From NCBI GenBank assembly GCA_013146195.2, contig CM028382.1, forward strand, positions 121,223,023 to 121,287,022: DNA of 64,000 nucleotides. Direction: 5' to 3'. The notes beneath the pieces were generated by a model. It worked only from the letters and a program-made list of their open reading frames with translations. It ran no database searches and had not been told where the DNA came from. This document shows positions 22,811 to 32,079 of this stretch, piece after piece. The position numbers and the translations under genes were made by a program. The DNA is from Codonopsis lanceolata. Lineage: Eukaryota; Streptophyta; Magnoliopsida; Asterales; Campanulaceae. The first letter of the stretch is position 1. Each line of letters begins with the position of its first letter.

Positions 22811-23378
22811 AAAATGAACCGGTGAGAATTTCACCATTGATTTAAACTTAAAAATAAAATAAAAAATTGAGGAGATTATTGACGTGGGTACCCACCCTCC
22901 CTTTGCATCCGCCCCTTAGGAATCCAATTGTGTGTTGGATTTAAATCCCTCTCTAAGCCGACTTGGGCATATATGTATATATATACTAGATTCTATTTCC
23001 AAATAGACAAGGACTCTAGGACACCGTTTGAGGAAAGATTTTTGCACATATTTTGTTTAGAATTTGTTTCTAAAATTACTCGTAAGTTTTAGGACCAAGA
23101 AACCCAAAATATAATGAATATGTTGTTTCCAAAAACGTCAAAAACTTAAGGATCAAGAGAAACAAAACCAAAATAGATCATACCTATTTTACCCTTACAA
23201 AAATGAGCCGGTGCGAATTTCACCATTGATTTAAACTTAAAAATAAAATAAAAAATTGAGGAGATTTTTGACGTGGGCATCCACCTTCCCTTTGCATCCG
23301 CCCCTTAGGAATCCAATTGTGTATTGGATTTAAATCCCTCTCTAAGCCGACTTGGGCATATATGTATATATATATATA
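22591..23378 (+). repeat. Tandem duplication spanning the LTR/host junction upstream of serpin 2
   Basis: Two copies of a unit of about 394 bp: 22591-22984 and 22985 to about 23378. Each contains the last about 220 bases of the LTR (starting ACTAGATTCTATTTCC), the junction CTTACA|AAAATGA and about 170 bases of host flank ending GGGCATATATGTATATATAT. Since each copy carries the insertion junction, the duplication arose after the copia insertion. The second copy ends in the TA-rich stretch that lies directly upstream of the serpin 2 leader. Confidence 0.88.
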
Positions 23379-23499
23379 TATGTAAAGCGTTTCTTCTTCT
23401 TTCCTTTTGAGGGTTACAAACCAAAATCGAATTGAGAGAGAGGTGCCGAAACCGATTTGAAAAAAGAGAGTTCGTCTTCGTCCTCTGCGCATCAGTTGG
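23355..23499 (+). promoter_or_regulatory. Putative serpin 2 promoter and 5' UTR exon
   Basis: A TATATATATATATA run (about 23365-23381) that could act as a TATA element is followed by a CT-rich leader. The leader ends in a good donor (CATCAGTTG|GTAAGAC, exon end 23499). The next acceptor, ACTATAG|GTGGGC at 23905, lies just before the serpin ATG. The TATA tract comes from the duplicated unit upstream, so the duplication touches the core promoter. The transcription start itself is not determined. Confidence 0.5.
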
Positions 23500-25570
23500 T
23501 AAGACTTCATTAACTTTCTCTATTCAGCTTGTTTCTCTGTGTATTAAACCGATTTGAGTTTTGGGTATTAAAGAAACCACATATTTTATCAATATTTATA
23601 ATACAACTAATTACTTTTTCATAAACAGTGTCTTGTATCAAAGATGACGATAATTTGAAAACGGATGGAGTATCAAAGATGATGATAATATTGTTGTAGC
23701 TAGGTTGAATTTCTATTATGGAAATTGAGAGTATTTGTTTGTTGGAATGGAGGGTGCAGTGTATATCGTCAATTCACTTGCAAAAACAAAACTAAAGTCA
23801 ACTCACGTTGATTCACAATTTGTTCATTACTGAATAATATGATGTTGGGATGTGTTAATAGCAGTATGTCGTTTTCATACTTTTCTTTCTCGGGTGTAAC
23901 TATAGGTGGGCATGGAGCATCAGAAAGCAAAGAGAAAGAGTAATACTTTCCAATGTGATGGAAGCTGCGGTAAACGTTGCAAACTAGAGCAAAGATCCTC
24001 ACAACCATTTAAGCCTCTACCTAAATTAATAGAGACTAATCTGAAACTAACTGCAAAAATTCTCTTGAAAAATGCATGTGATGGATTTTCTAGTGAAAAT
24101 ATCGTTTTCTCTCCGTTATCACTTAATTTCGTAATGAACATGGTGGCTATGGGATCAAAGGGAGACACGCTTTGGCAGCTATTAAGTTTTATTGGATCAA
24201 CTAGCTTGAAGGATGTTAATATGATGTCTGGAAGAATAATGGAAGTTACATCCCAGACAAGCATGGGCGGACCCCACATCTCGTTTGTGAATGGTGTGTG
24301 GGTGAATGAAAAATACCAAGTAAAACCTTCTTATAATGAGGTTCTAAGCCATACTTGCAATGCTGAAGTGAAAAATGTCGATATGGCGCAGGTACACACT
24401 TACCTATCTTTCCTATCTGTCAAAATTTTAATGTCATGGGCACTCATGAATGTATGTTGCTATCATTATCATTTATTACACTTAAGGGGGTATGGAAAGG
24501 GATCAAGCTTGAGAACTAATGCTTTCTCTACCCCTGAGTCACCCGTTAGAGATTATGAGTACTCACATATGTTAAAAAATTCTCGTCAAAATTATGAAAC
24601 TTCTTGTGGATATCTTTTTTATGCTATGTTTTGTACAATGTCAAATACGGAGGGCATGCGGAGTAGAAATAAGAAGGTACTGAGTGTTAATTCCCCGACT
24701 GCACATTCTCTCCGCTCAAATATGGGCTGAAAAGAGGAAGAAAATGCGTGCACCATTACTAGATTGGTATACTATTTATTGGCATCCACAGCATTTCTTA
24801 TTTTTATGCTAATCACTGTAATGTGCGTTTTTGAAGGCAGTTGATGAAGTGAATTCATGGGTTGACAAGAAAACCAAAGGACTCATAAAGGATATTCTCA
24901 GTCATGGATCTGTAGATGATACTACAATGGTCATCCTTGGAAATGCTCTCTACTTTAAAGGAGTTTGGTGTAATGAATTTAATACAAGATGGACCCAACA
25001 CAGAGATTTCCATCTTGTTAGTGGAAAAACTGTCTCGGCTCCCTTCATGACAAGCTCTAGAAATTTTTTCTATGGAGCTTCTGATGGTTTCAAGGTCCTC
25101 AAAATCCCGTATCAGAGAGGCAGCAACACAAGGCATTTCTCTATGTATTTCTTACTGCCTCTCGAGATCGATGGTCTCCAAAACCTCTTAGAAAAAATAA
25201 ATTTGAATCCTGAACTCTTGCACCAAGATTTTGGACTAAAGAAAGTTAGTCTCGATAATTTTTGGATACCCAAATTCAAGTTTTCATACGAGTGTGAACC
25301 TCAAAGAGAAATGCAACATCTGGGACTGACGTTACCTTTTGATTTGAACGGCAAAGATATCACAGAAATGGTGCATACCACGGATGAAGAAAATGTGTCT
25401 GTATATATATCGAAGGTAATTCACAAATCTGTAATCGAAGAAGACGAGAAAGGCACAGAGGCTGCAGCTGTCACTCTTTCGTTAACTCCCGGTTCTGCTT
25501 TTCCCAGATATGTTGAAAGTTATGAGTTTGTAGCTGACCATCCTTTCTTGTTCATGATTAGGGAAGAGAT

Positions 25571-26351
25571 CAGGACCGGCCCAATCGTTATGGAGGCTTA
25601 AAGCGAAATATAGAATGAGGCCTTTTAAAAGTAAATAATAATTTATTATTAAAATTAGTATATTTTTATTTAAAATTTATCTTTCGTGTTTTTTGAGATA
25701 CAAAATCATTTATTAAATTATTGTAATCGATTTCACTTAACAATTCTTTTTCGATAGATAATAAAGCTAGTTTACGTAATCTTTGTTGAGACATTGTCGA
25801 TTTTAGATAAGATTTTATTAATTTTAGCTTAAAAAAACTTCTTTCTACCGAAACAACAATTACTAGAATTGTTAACATTATTCTGTAAACGATCTTCGCA
25901 TTTGGAAAAGAATAAACCCTTAATATATAATTAAGTATGTCTTTAGGTGTATCATTCTTCACTTGTATAATTTCTCTTAAAATTTTTAGTTCCATAAATA
26001 GATTTAATCCCTCAATATCAGAGTTTTCATTATGTTTTAATGAATTTTCAAGGTTAAGATAGTTTTCTTTTAAATTTTCATTATTCAATGACCTTAATTT
26101 CTCAATGCTAAATAAAAAACCAAAAATATCTTGATACATTTTAAATTGTTCAAATCTACTTTGAAAATTACTTTGAGTTGATAATTGTTTTTATAATTTT
26201 TATTTTAATTTCATATGCTAGTAAGTTTATCAATTCATTTAGTTTAGAAAACCTAGTACTAATAGTAATAGTAAAAAAAAAAATTTGAGGCCTCCTATTG
26301 ACTGAGGCCTAAAGCCTTTGTTTACCAAACTTCCCCCTTGGGCCGGCCCTC
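25571..26351 (-). mobile_element. hAT-family element inserted in the serpin 2 coding region
   Basis: 781 bp flanked by a perfect 8-bp target duplication GAAGAGAT (25563-25570 and 26352-26359), the size produced by hAT transposases. Terminal repeats of about 14 bp, CAGGACCGGCCCAA on the left and the complement of GAGGGCCGGCCCAA on the right, have two mismatches. The interior keeps the C-terminal end of a transposase on the minus strand. It is an internally deleted, non-autonomous copy. A longer relic of the same family lies at 9302-9930. Confidence 0.92.
25666..26139 (-). pseudogene. hAT transposase C-terminal remnant (dimerisation domain)
   Basis: A 157-codon open frame: MYQDIFGFLFSIEKLRSLNN at the start, then VVSVERSFFKLKLIKSYLKS and TMSQQRLRKLALLSIE. 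These are the hallmark of the hAT C-terminal dimerisation domain, usually SVERSFSKLKLIKSYLRSTM. The DDE-type catalytic core is missing, so this fragment cannot transpose DNA. The family is often annotated as a zinc-finger, MYM-type or TTF-type hAT protein. Confidence 0.85.
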
Positions 26352-26411
26352 GAAGAGATGACAGGGGCAATTCTTTTTGTTGGAACTGTTGCCAATCCTC
26401 TCAAGAACTAA

Positions 26412-26639
26412 TGATATGTTTTCTTAATAAATCTAAACTAGTCTGTGTTTGATTTTTCACTGTACATTGTGCTTAGTATATTCATTTACAATTCTTATAA
26501 GCTTAGTTTCAGAAATACAAACATATTTTCTCAATACATTATTAGATGTTTTTCACTATTAAAATTTTAATCTACATGTTTGAGTTTTGAATATCAACTT
26601 GAGAATTTAATTATTGCTGACTTGCATTAGATCCCATTT
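26412..26639. other. Serpin 2 3' UTR and flank
   Basis: Begins with sequence homologous to the serpin 1 3' UTR (TGATATG and CTTAATAAATCTAAAC), including the AATAAA at 26426-26431, then AT-rich DNA. Confidence 0.6.
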
Positions 26640-27640
26640 TTCTAAAAGATTAATGATCTCTGTTATGATTTTGTACCACCCTTACCAAACCAAAGCAGGA
26701 GCAAACCTTCAACCATTCAATAACCCAAGTTTTGGAAGTAACCTGCAACACACAATTAGTCCAAGAACCAAACTAATCTGTCCAATACCATCCACTGAAG
26801 ACATTCACGTCTATTAAGGATAATAATCAGTCACTAATTCCAGTCCACATAAGCTAACAATAATCCACTTTTGCAAAGGTATAACATTCTCAAGCATTAT
26901 TAGGCTAACACAATAATCTGCAAACCAGACTGTTAAACCAATATAGAAAAAACAGAAACAATAGCAGAATATGAACTACAGAAAGTATATTAGCAATTAA
27001 CAGAACAGATAAATTGTTTGTGAGTATCCTCGGCCACAATAGGCCTAACTCAAACTGTCGGTTCAGGCCCCCAATTCCACTATACACAAAGTATAGACTG
27101 TCCAACCACCAAATTCACGGACCGAAGGGTCTACTTCAAGATTCCAAGGATTTCAAGCAATGGGACTGTCTAGCCCTCCAACAAGGAAACCCAACCCGAA
27201 ATTCCCTTCTCACAGATTTCACACACACAAAGTGTTTTCCCAAGAACCAACTTATAGCTTTCAGCAAAGCAAGAGAAAAAACAGGGTGAGGAAGAGAGAG
27301 ATTGCTAACCAATGTTTGTTGCGGTTTTTCCTTGTGTACCTTTAAGGAGGCGACGGGAGTATATATAGTAGCAAGAGATAATGAGAAACTCGTTATTGCC
27401 GATCACCAGCACAGCCGCCACCGAAAAACAAGGAGGAGATGAAGACATCACAAGCAGGTAAAGAGGCGGAATAATGACATTAGAGCTCAAACAAATGAGA
27501 CCCCTATTTCCACAACGCAAGTCAACCAGCAAGAGAGAAGGGGAGGTGGGCTTGGGCCTTGGGTTGCTGGGCTTGGATCAAAAACAGGCTGCCCATTTAT
27601 CAAATGGGCCTCACCATTACGTACAATCTTCACCTTGTAA
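26640..27640 (-). repeat. LTR-like segment of truncated copia element 2
   Basis: 26640 to about 27020 is repeated at 28775-29039 plus 30311-30408, where it is split by a hAT insertion. Extending right, the minus strand carries TATATATACTCCCGTC near 27355-27370, a TATA-like element, followed by a long CT-rich transcribed-looking leader. Together these suggest an LTR and its leader. Limits are approximate, and short plus-strand frames here are not considered genes. Confidence 0.45.
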
Positions 27641-27904
27641 CAAGTATCGGGTCAATCATGTAGAACTAAAGAACTTAGTGGGGTACATCATAGCCTATCC
27701 ACGAAACTTGTTCCAACAAAAAGTAGGAAGCAAGAACAACAAAAAGTAGGAAGCAAGAACAACAAAAAGCAAACACAAAGTAAGCATCAAATCTAACTCA
27801 TTCTAACACAAACTAAGAAGAAGGGAGACACCACAACAAACACCAAGTAAGTCGAGTATTTTCTGAGGCAATAACAACAATGCACTAGCATCAAACCATA
27901 TTTA

Positions 27905-28865
27905 ACATCAAGAGAACTCGCATCAAGGGGTGCTCCACCATACTTGGAGCCGGGGGAGGGGGAACAGGTTCAATAGGAACATTTAAGCAAGGAAACTCAT
28001 TCTCATTAAAGACAATTTCCCTACTAATGATTATTTCAAAACATGGTTACTCTTTTAACCATAACCTATAACCTTTCTCATCTTCCGCGTACCCTAAGAA
28101 GACACCTCTAACCGGTCTCGGTTCAAAAGTGTTGTTCTCTCGATGAATATATGTAGCACAACTGAAAACTCTAAAATTTTGAAAAGCAACTTCTCCACCT
28201 GAAAACACAGCCTCGGGACATCTACCATTAGGCGGGATAGAAGACCTATTAATGATATAGGCGACACACACAACTGCCTCTCCCCAAAAAAGTTTGGAGA
28301 GACCCGACGTGGCAAGCATGACCCTTGCACGCCTTAACAAAGTCTGAATCATGTGCTCCGAAACCTCAATCTGTTGAGGACTAGAAGGGATAGGTTATTG
28401 ACGGTCAATCCCAATCTCAGCACAAAATCTCTCAAACTCACAGTTGCAAAACTCCAATCCACTATTCATCCTAAGCTTTTTAATTTTCATATCGGTTTGA
28501 TTTTCAATTAAAATCTTCCATGTTTTAAATTTTTCAAAAACATCAGTTTTCTCTTTCAATAAAACTACGTAGACTTTTCGTGAGAAGTCATCAGCGATAG
28601 ACAGAAAGAACCTATTCCCACCATGAGTGGGTAACAAAGGACCCCACAGATCCACATGGATCAACACAAATGAATTTTTTATAGAGTATTTTTCTAGGGA
28701 GGGAGGTGGAAAACTAACCCTATGATGTCCAAGTCTTTTATCCATCAAATTTGTTATATCACTTTTAACAACATTTGCATGATTTTGTACCACTCTTACC
28801 AAACCGAAACAGGAAAAAACCTTCAACCTTTCAATAACCCAAGTTTTGGAAGTAACATGCAACAC
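27905..28865 (-). pseudogene. Integrase fragment of truncated copia element 2
   Basis: Minus-strand fragments: a pre-integrase LMDKRLGHH, then the core FVLIHVDLWGPLLPTHGGNR, FFLSIADDFSRKVYVVLLKEK and RMNSGLEFCNCEFERFCAE (28395-28865), and the integrase C-terminal part, GLSKLFWGEAVVCVAYIINR and RPVRGVFLGYAEDEKGYRLW (28047-28352), continuing to about 27905. A stop after GIDRQ separates the two. No RT, RNase H or intact gag belongs to this copy. Upstream it is fused directly to LTR-like sequence, so an internal deletion removed gag and protease. Confidence 0.8.
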
Positions 28866-29173
28866 ATAATTAGTCCAAGAACCAAACTAATATGTCCAAT
28901 ACCATCCACTTAAGACATTCACGTCTATTTAGGATAATAATCAGTCTCTAATTCCAGTCCACATAAGCTAACAATAATCCACTTTTGCAAAGGTATAACC
29001 TACTCAAGCATTATTAAACACAATAATCTGCATACCAGACAGGTCCGGTTTTGGGGGAGTTCAGAGTGATCGACCGAATAGGGCCCCAGTGTAAGAGGGC
29101 CCAATTTTATATATCTGTAGGCTAGTTTTATTTAAATATATTATAAATAATGTAACATAAAAGAAAGAATTGT

Positions 29174-29262
29174 CATTTGACTCAATGGATTGGGTAAGTG
29201 TAGGTGGGGAGTGAAGTTAGGAAGTCAAAGGTTCAATCCCCTTCCTCGCCATTTTTATAATT
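29174..29262 (+). mobile_element. SINE-like tRNA-derived unit
   Basis: A box-like GACTCAATGGATTGG (about 29178-29192) and B box-like GGTTCAATCCC (about 29230-29240) at tRNA-like spacing, followed by AT-rich sequence. No clear target duplication or A tail, so identification is tentative. Confidence 0.4.
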
Positions 29263-29345
29263 TTTTATATTTTGGGTCTACGGTCAATTATTATCAGTAT
29301 TATTTTATATTCATATTATATCATATACTCCCCCTATTTAGTTAA

Positions 29346-29518
29346 GGGCAATGTTAGGGCCACTCTTATTTTGCACCAAAATATGGGTACTCTATGATGT
29401 GACATACTCTCATTGGTTTGACATTTTATGGGTCCCAGCACTCCAGCCAATGAGAGTGTGCCACGTCACAGAGTACCCATATTTTGGTGCAAAATGAGAA
29501 TGACCAAAGCATTACCCT
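29346..29518. mobile_element. Foldback MITE with 7-8-bp target duplication
   Basis: Long inverted arms of about 60 bases, including TTTTGCACCAAAATATGGGT and its complement, surround a short centre. The core is flanked by TTAGTTA(A) on both sides (29338-29345 and 29519-29526). Ends read GGGCAATG and CATTACCC. The duplication length suggests a hAT-derived MITE. It is nested in the hAT element at 29040-30310. Confidence 0.7.
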
Positions 29519-30407
29519 TTAGTTAAAATGTTAAATAGTCTCCTATATTATTTTGAAAGGTTTTACATAAATAATTAACTTTTAAAATATATGCTAATTT
29601 CACAATATTTCATCAACATCCTCCACTTGTATTGTAAGTATAAGGGTTGTGGTTAATTTTTTTATTTATTTATTTTTTTTGTTACCAACCTCAAATCTAG
29701 TTATATATGTTTTAATTACTCCGAAACCTAATGAATAAAGAGTTATTATATAAAGATAAATATTTTTTATTCGGTTTCAACTGAGTTATTATTCAACCTT
29801 AATTTTATTTTGCGTTCGCTAAATTTACTTATAAAAAAAAGTTAGTTGACCATCAAATTTTTTATCTGGGTCATAAAAAATAACAATTGATTGGGCATAT
29901 AATATCAATATTTCAAGCAAAAATCAAATTTTATTGTTATGTTTCTATAATTTTTAATTATTGCTTATGTTTATTTAATTATTTGCTTTGTCAGTTGATT
30001 GTTTTTTAACTTGAAGTGCACGATGCATGTTACCAAAAAAATTCATCTAGAACTCAAAACATAAATAAAAGAAAAAAATTGATTAAATATATATTTTTTA
30101 TTGTAAATTATTTTAACGAATGAAGAATAACAGTTTTCAATAATTATTTAATATTTATTTTCTTATATGTTTGAGTATTATCCATTTTTAATACTTCAAA
30201 TGATGAAAAGTCAAATAAATTGTTCGTCTAAAATTCTTATGCTTATATTTTTTTAAGGGTCTCTTGTTTTCTTTTTGCTCTGGACCCCTAAAAGTTCAGA
30301 ACCGGCCCTGAAACCAGACTCTTAAACCAATATAGAAAAAACAGAAACAATAGCAGAATATGAACTACAGAAAGTATATTAGCAACGAACATAATAGATA
30401 AATTGTT

Positions 30408-31682
30408 TGTTAGTGTTAGTTCCAATGGGCACAATAATAAGCTAGAAGAGGGGAGGGGGTTGAATAGCTTATTAAACGCTTAGAACTTTTCGTAATAATT
30501 TCAAGAGCAAGCACTTACAATCTATTAAAGAGAATGAATTAGCGGAAGATTTGCAAGGAAGACAGTTCAAGTCTGCCGGTGAAGCACTACCGGCAGACTT
30601 AGCTGATTATTGAAGTTTGTTGCTAAGGGAATAAGTTAAGGAAATGAATGACAAAATAAAACAGTAAATACCAGAGGAAGATTAACACATGTGTTTTGAG
30701 ATGGTTTGCACTATAATGAGTGTTACGTCCACCACCAAGGCAGTCAACCTTGGATTTAAATGTGCATTATATTTTCCACTAGTTCTATTACAGAAATATC
30801 CAATGGATCGTGTACAAAATATTTGACTTGTGTTTGGGGGTGGGGGAATTGAATAGCTGGTAAAATAGAATATTCAATGTGTAGAAGAATAGTAGGATTA
30901 CAATAGTAAGAAGAAAATGAATAAGAGTTGATGCAGATCTTCTTGTTGTTGTTGAGGACTTCGATGATCAGTTGATGATCTCTTGAATGCACTGAGTATA
31001 ATGCTTGATGTTGTTGGATAATTTCATAGCATTGTTTTCTTCAATCTTTAATGTGAGTATTTATAGTTGTGCATCCTTGAGACCGTTGGAGAAGACGAAG
31101 TGAGAAACAACTTTGTTAAGTTGAATGCATTAAATGCCTGGAGCTGTTTTGTTGACTTCTTCTTCAACTGATACTGAGCATGGAATGGTGAAGAGTTGTT
31201 GCATCAACTAGCAGGTGGGCGACAGTCAGAGTTGCAGACCTGCAATAGTTGGTACAGTCTATATGTGTCAGTCTGTGCACCTGCTCTGTCACTTTTCAGG
31301 AGGCGAAAGTGTTCATGCGTTTTCGGAAAATCTGGAGAGGTGTGTCTGACAAGTCAAGCACTGATCTGGAGATGATTTAATTCAAATTCAAACTGATTTA
31401 GGTTGAATTAAATAATCCACTTAAGCTTGAAGTCTGGAAGAGTTAGACACATCATGCTGTCCGAGTGCAGACAAGGTCTGCCGATGGAGGTTGCTTGAAG
31501 TCTGCTGGTGAAGCCTTTAGCCAAAGTCTTCCGATGAACCTGTGAAGTCTAGAAAACTATTCTAATGTAAATTTCTATGCACAGTTGTCACGCTAACTGG
31601 TACGCAGCCCATTTAGCCACTAAGTATAGAACCTAATGTAATGAATGAACAAATACAAATCAAGATACAATGAGAAACAGCA
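30408..31682 (-). repeat. 3' LTR of the Sire-type copia
   Basis: The left boundary is set by loss of identity with copia element 2 at about 30408-30414, where TGTTAGTG begins. The right boundary is CA at 31681-31682, next to a minus-strand polypurine tract, TAGGAGGAGAT. The motif GTCTGCCG(G/A)TG recurs within it (about 30573, 31469, 31494). The partner LTR is not in the window, so the limits are inferred. Confidence 0.6.
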
Positions 31683-32079
31683 ATCTCCTCCTATTTGCAT
31701 CTGGTCATCATTACTTACAAGTGAGGGCTATGAAAATTTTAGGATAGATAATAGCATGTCAGAAAAAATACTTTTAATTTTTATAACAGCAGGCATGCCT
31801 CTATCAAAAAGAAAGATCACCTCAAATGTTACACCTAATTTAAGTGATTACAACAGAAGAGATGTAAAGAACAAGCACAAGGATTAGAGATAAACAGTTC
31901 AAATAAATTTAAACTGGATGTTTAAATTCTTAGCAGATGTATGAATTAGAATAACAAGAATTTAAACAGTAGACATTTTTTAAAAAGAATGAGCTTCTGT
32001 ATTTCAAACGAGAAGTTTAATTGAACAGAGTTTTCAAAAACAAGATAGGTACGAAGGATTAGGGATAGAAAGATATGAG

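Larger units (their letters stand above)
23912..26411 (+). pseudogene. Serpin 2, interrupted in its last exon by a hAT transposon
   Basis: A tandem paralogue of serpin 1 and a plant-type serpin. Coding exons: 23912-24391 (160 codons, start MEHQKAKRKS) and 24837 onward. Intron boundaries GCGCAG|GTACAC and TTGAAG|GCAGTT sit where they do in serpin 1. Motifs: NIVFSPLSLNFV, NALYFKGVW and FVADHPFLF. The loop hinge, GTEAAAVT, fits an inhibitory serpin better than that of serpin 1. At 25570 the frame runs into a 781-bp hAT element and stops at 25601 after ten foreign codons. The true end of the gene (starting MTGAILFVGTV, stop 26409-26411, AATAAA at 26426) lies beyond the element. The product would lack the last about 17 residues, part of the barrel-core strands, so it is probably misfolded. 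Upstream exons are otherwise open, implying recent inactivation. Confidence 0.88.
29040..30310. mobile_element. Non-autonomous hAT element (1.27 kb) inside copia element 2
   Basis: Terminal repeats are CAGGTCCGGTTTTG on the left and the complement of CAGGGCCGGTTCTG on the right. Flanking 8-bp target sequences ATACCAGA (29032-29039) and AAACCAGA (30311-30318) match except for one base. The uninterrupted homologous sequence at 26.9 kb reads AAACCAGA, giving the empty site. It has no coding capacity and a very AT-rich interior. It contains a SINE-like unit and a foldback MITE. Confidence 0.8.

Noticed and set aside
24392..24730. Extension of serpin 2 exon 1 into downstream sequence
   Set aside because: The open frame simply reads into the intron. 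The donor GCGCAG|GTACAC and the conserved intron position show that exon 1 ends at 24391.
26614..27345. Several plus-strand frames of 60-90 codons
   Set aside because: They are antisense to LTR-like sequence and lack domains; the repeated copy at 28.7 kb does not conserve them.
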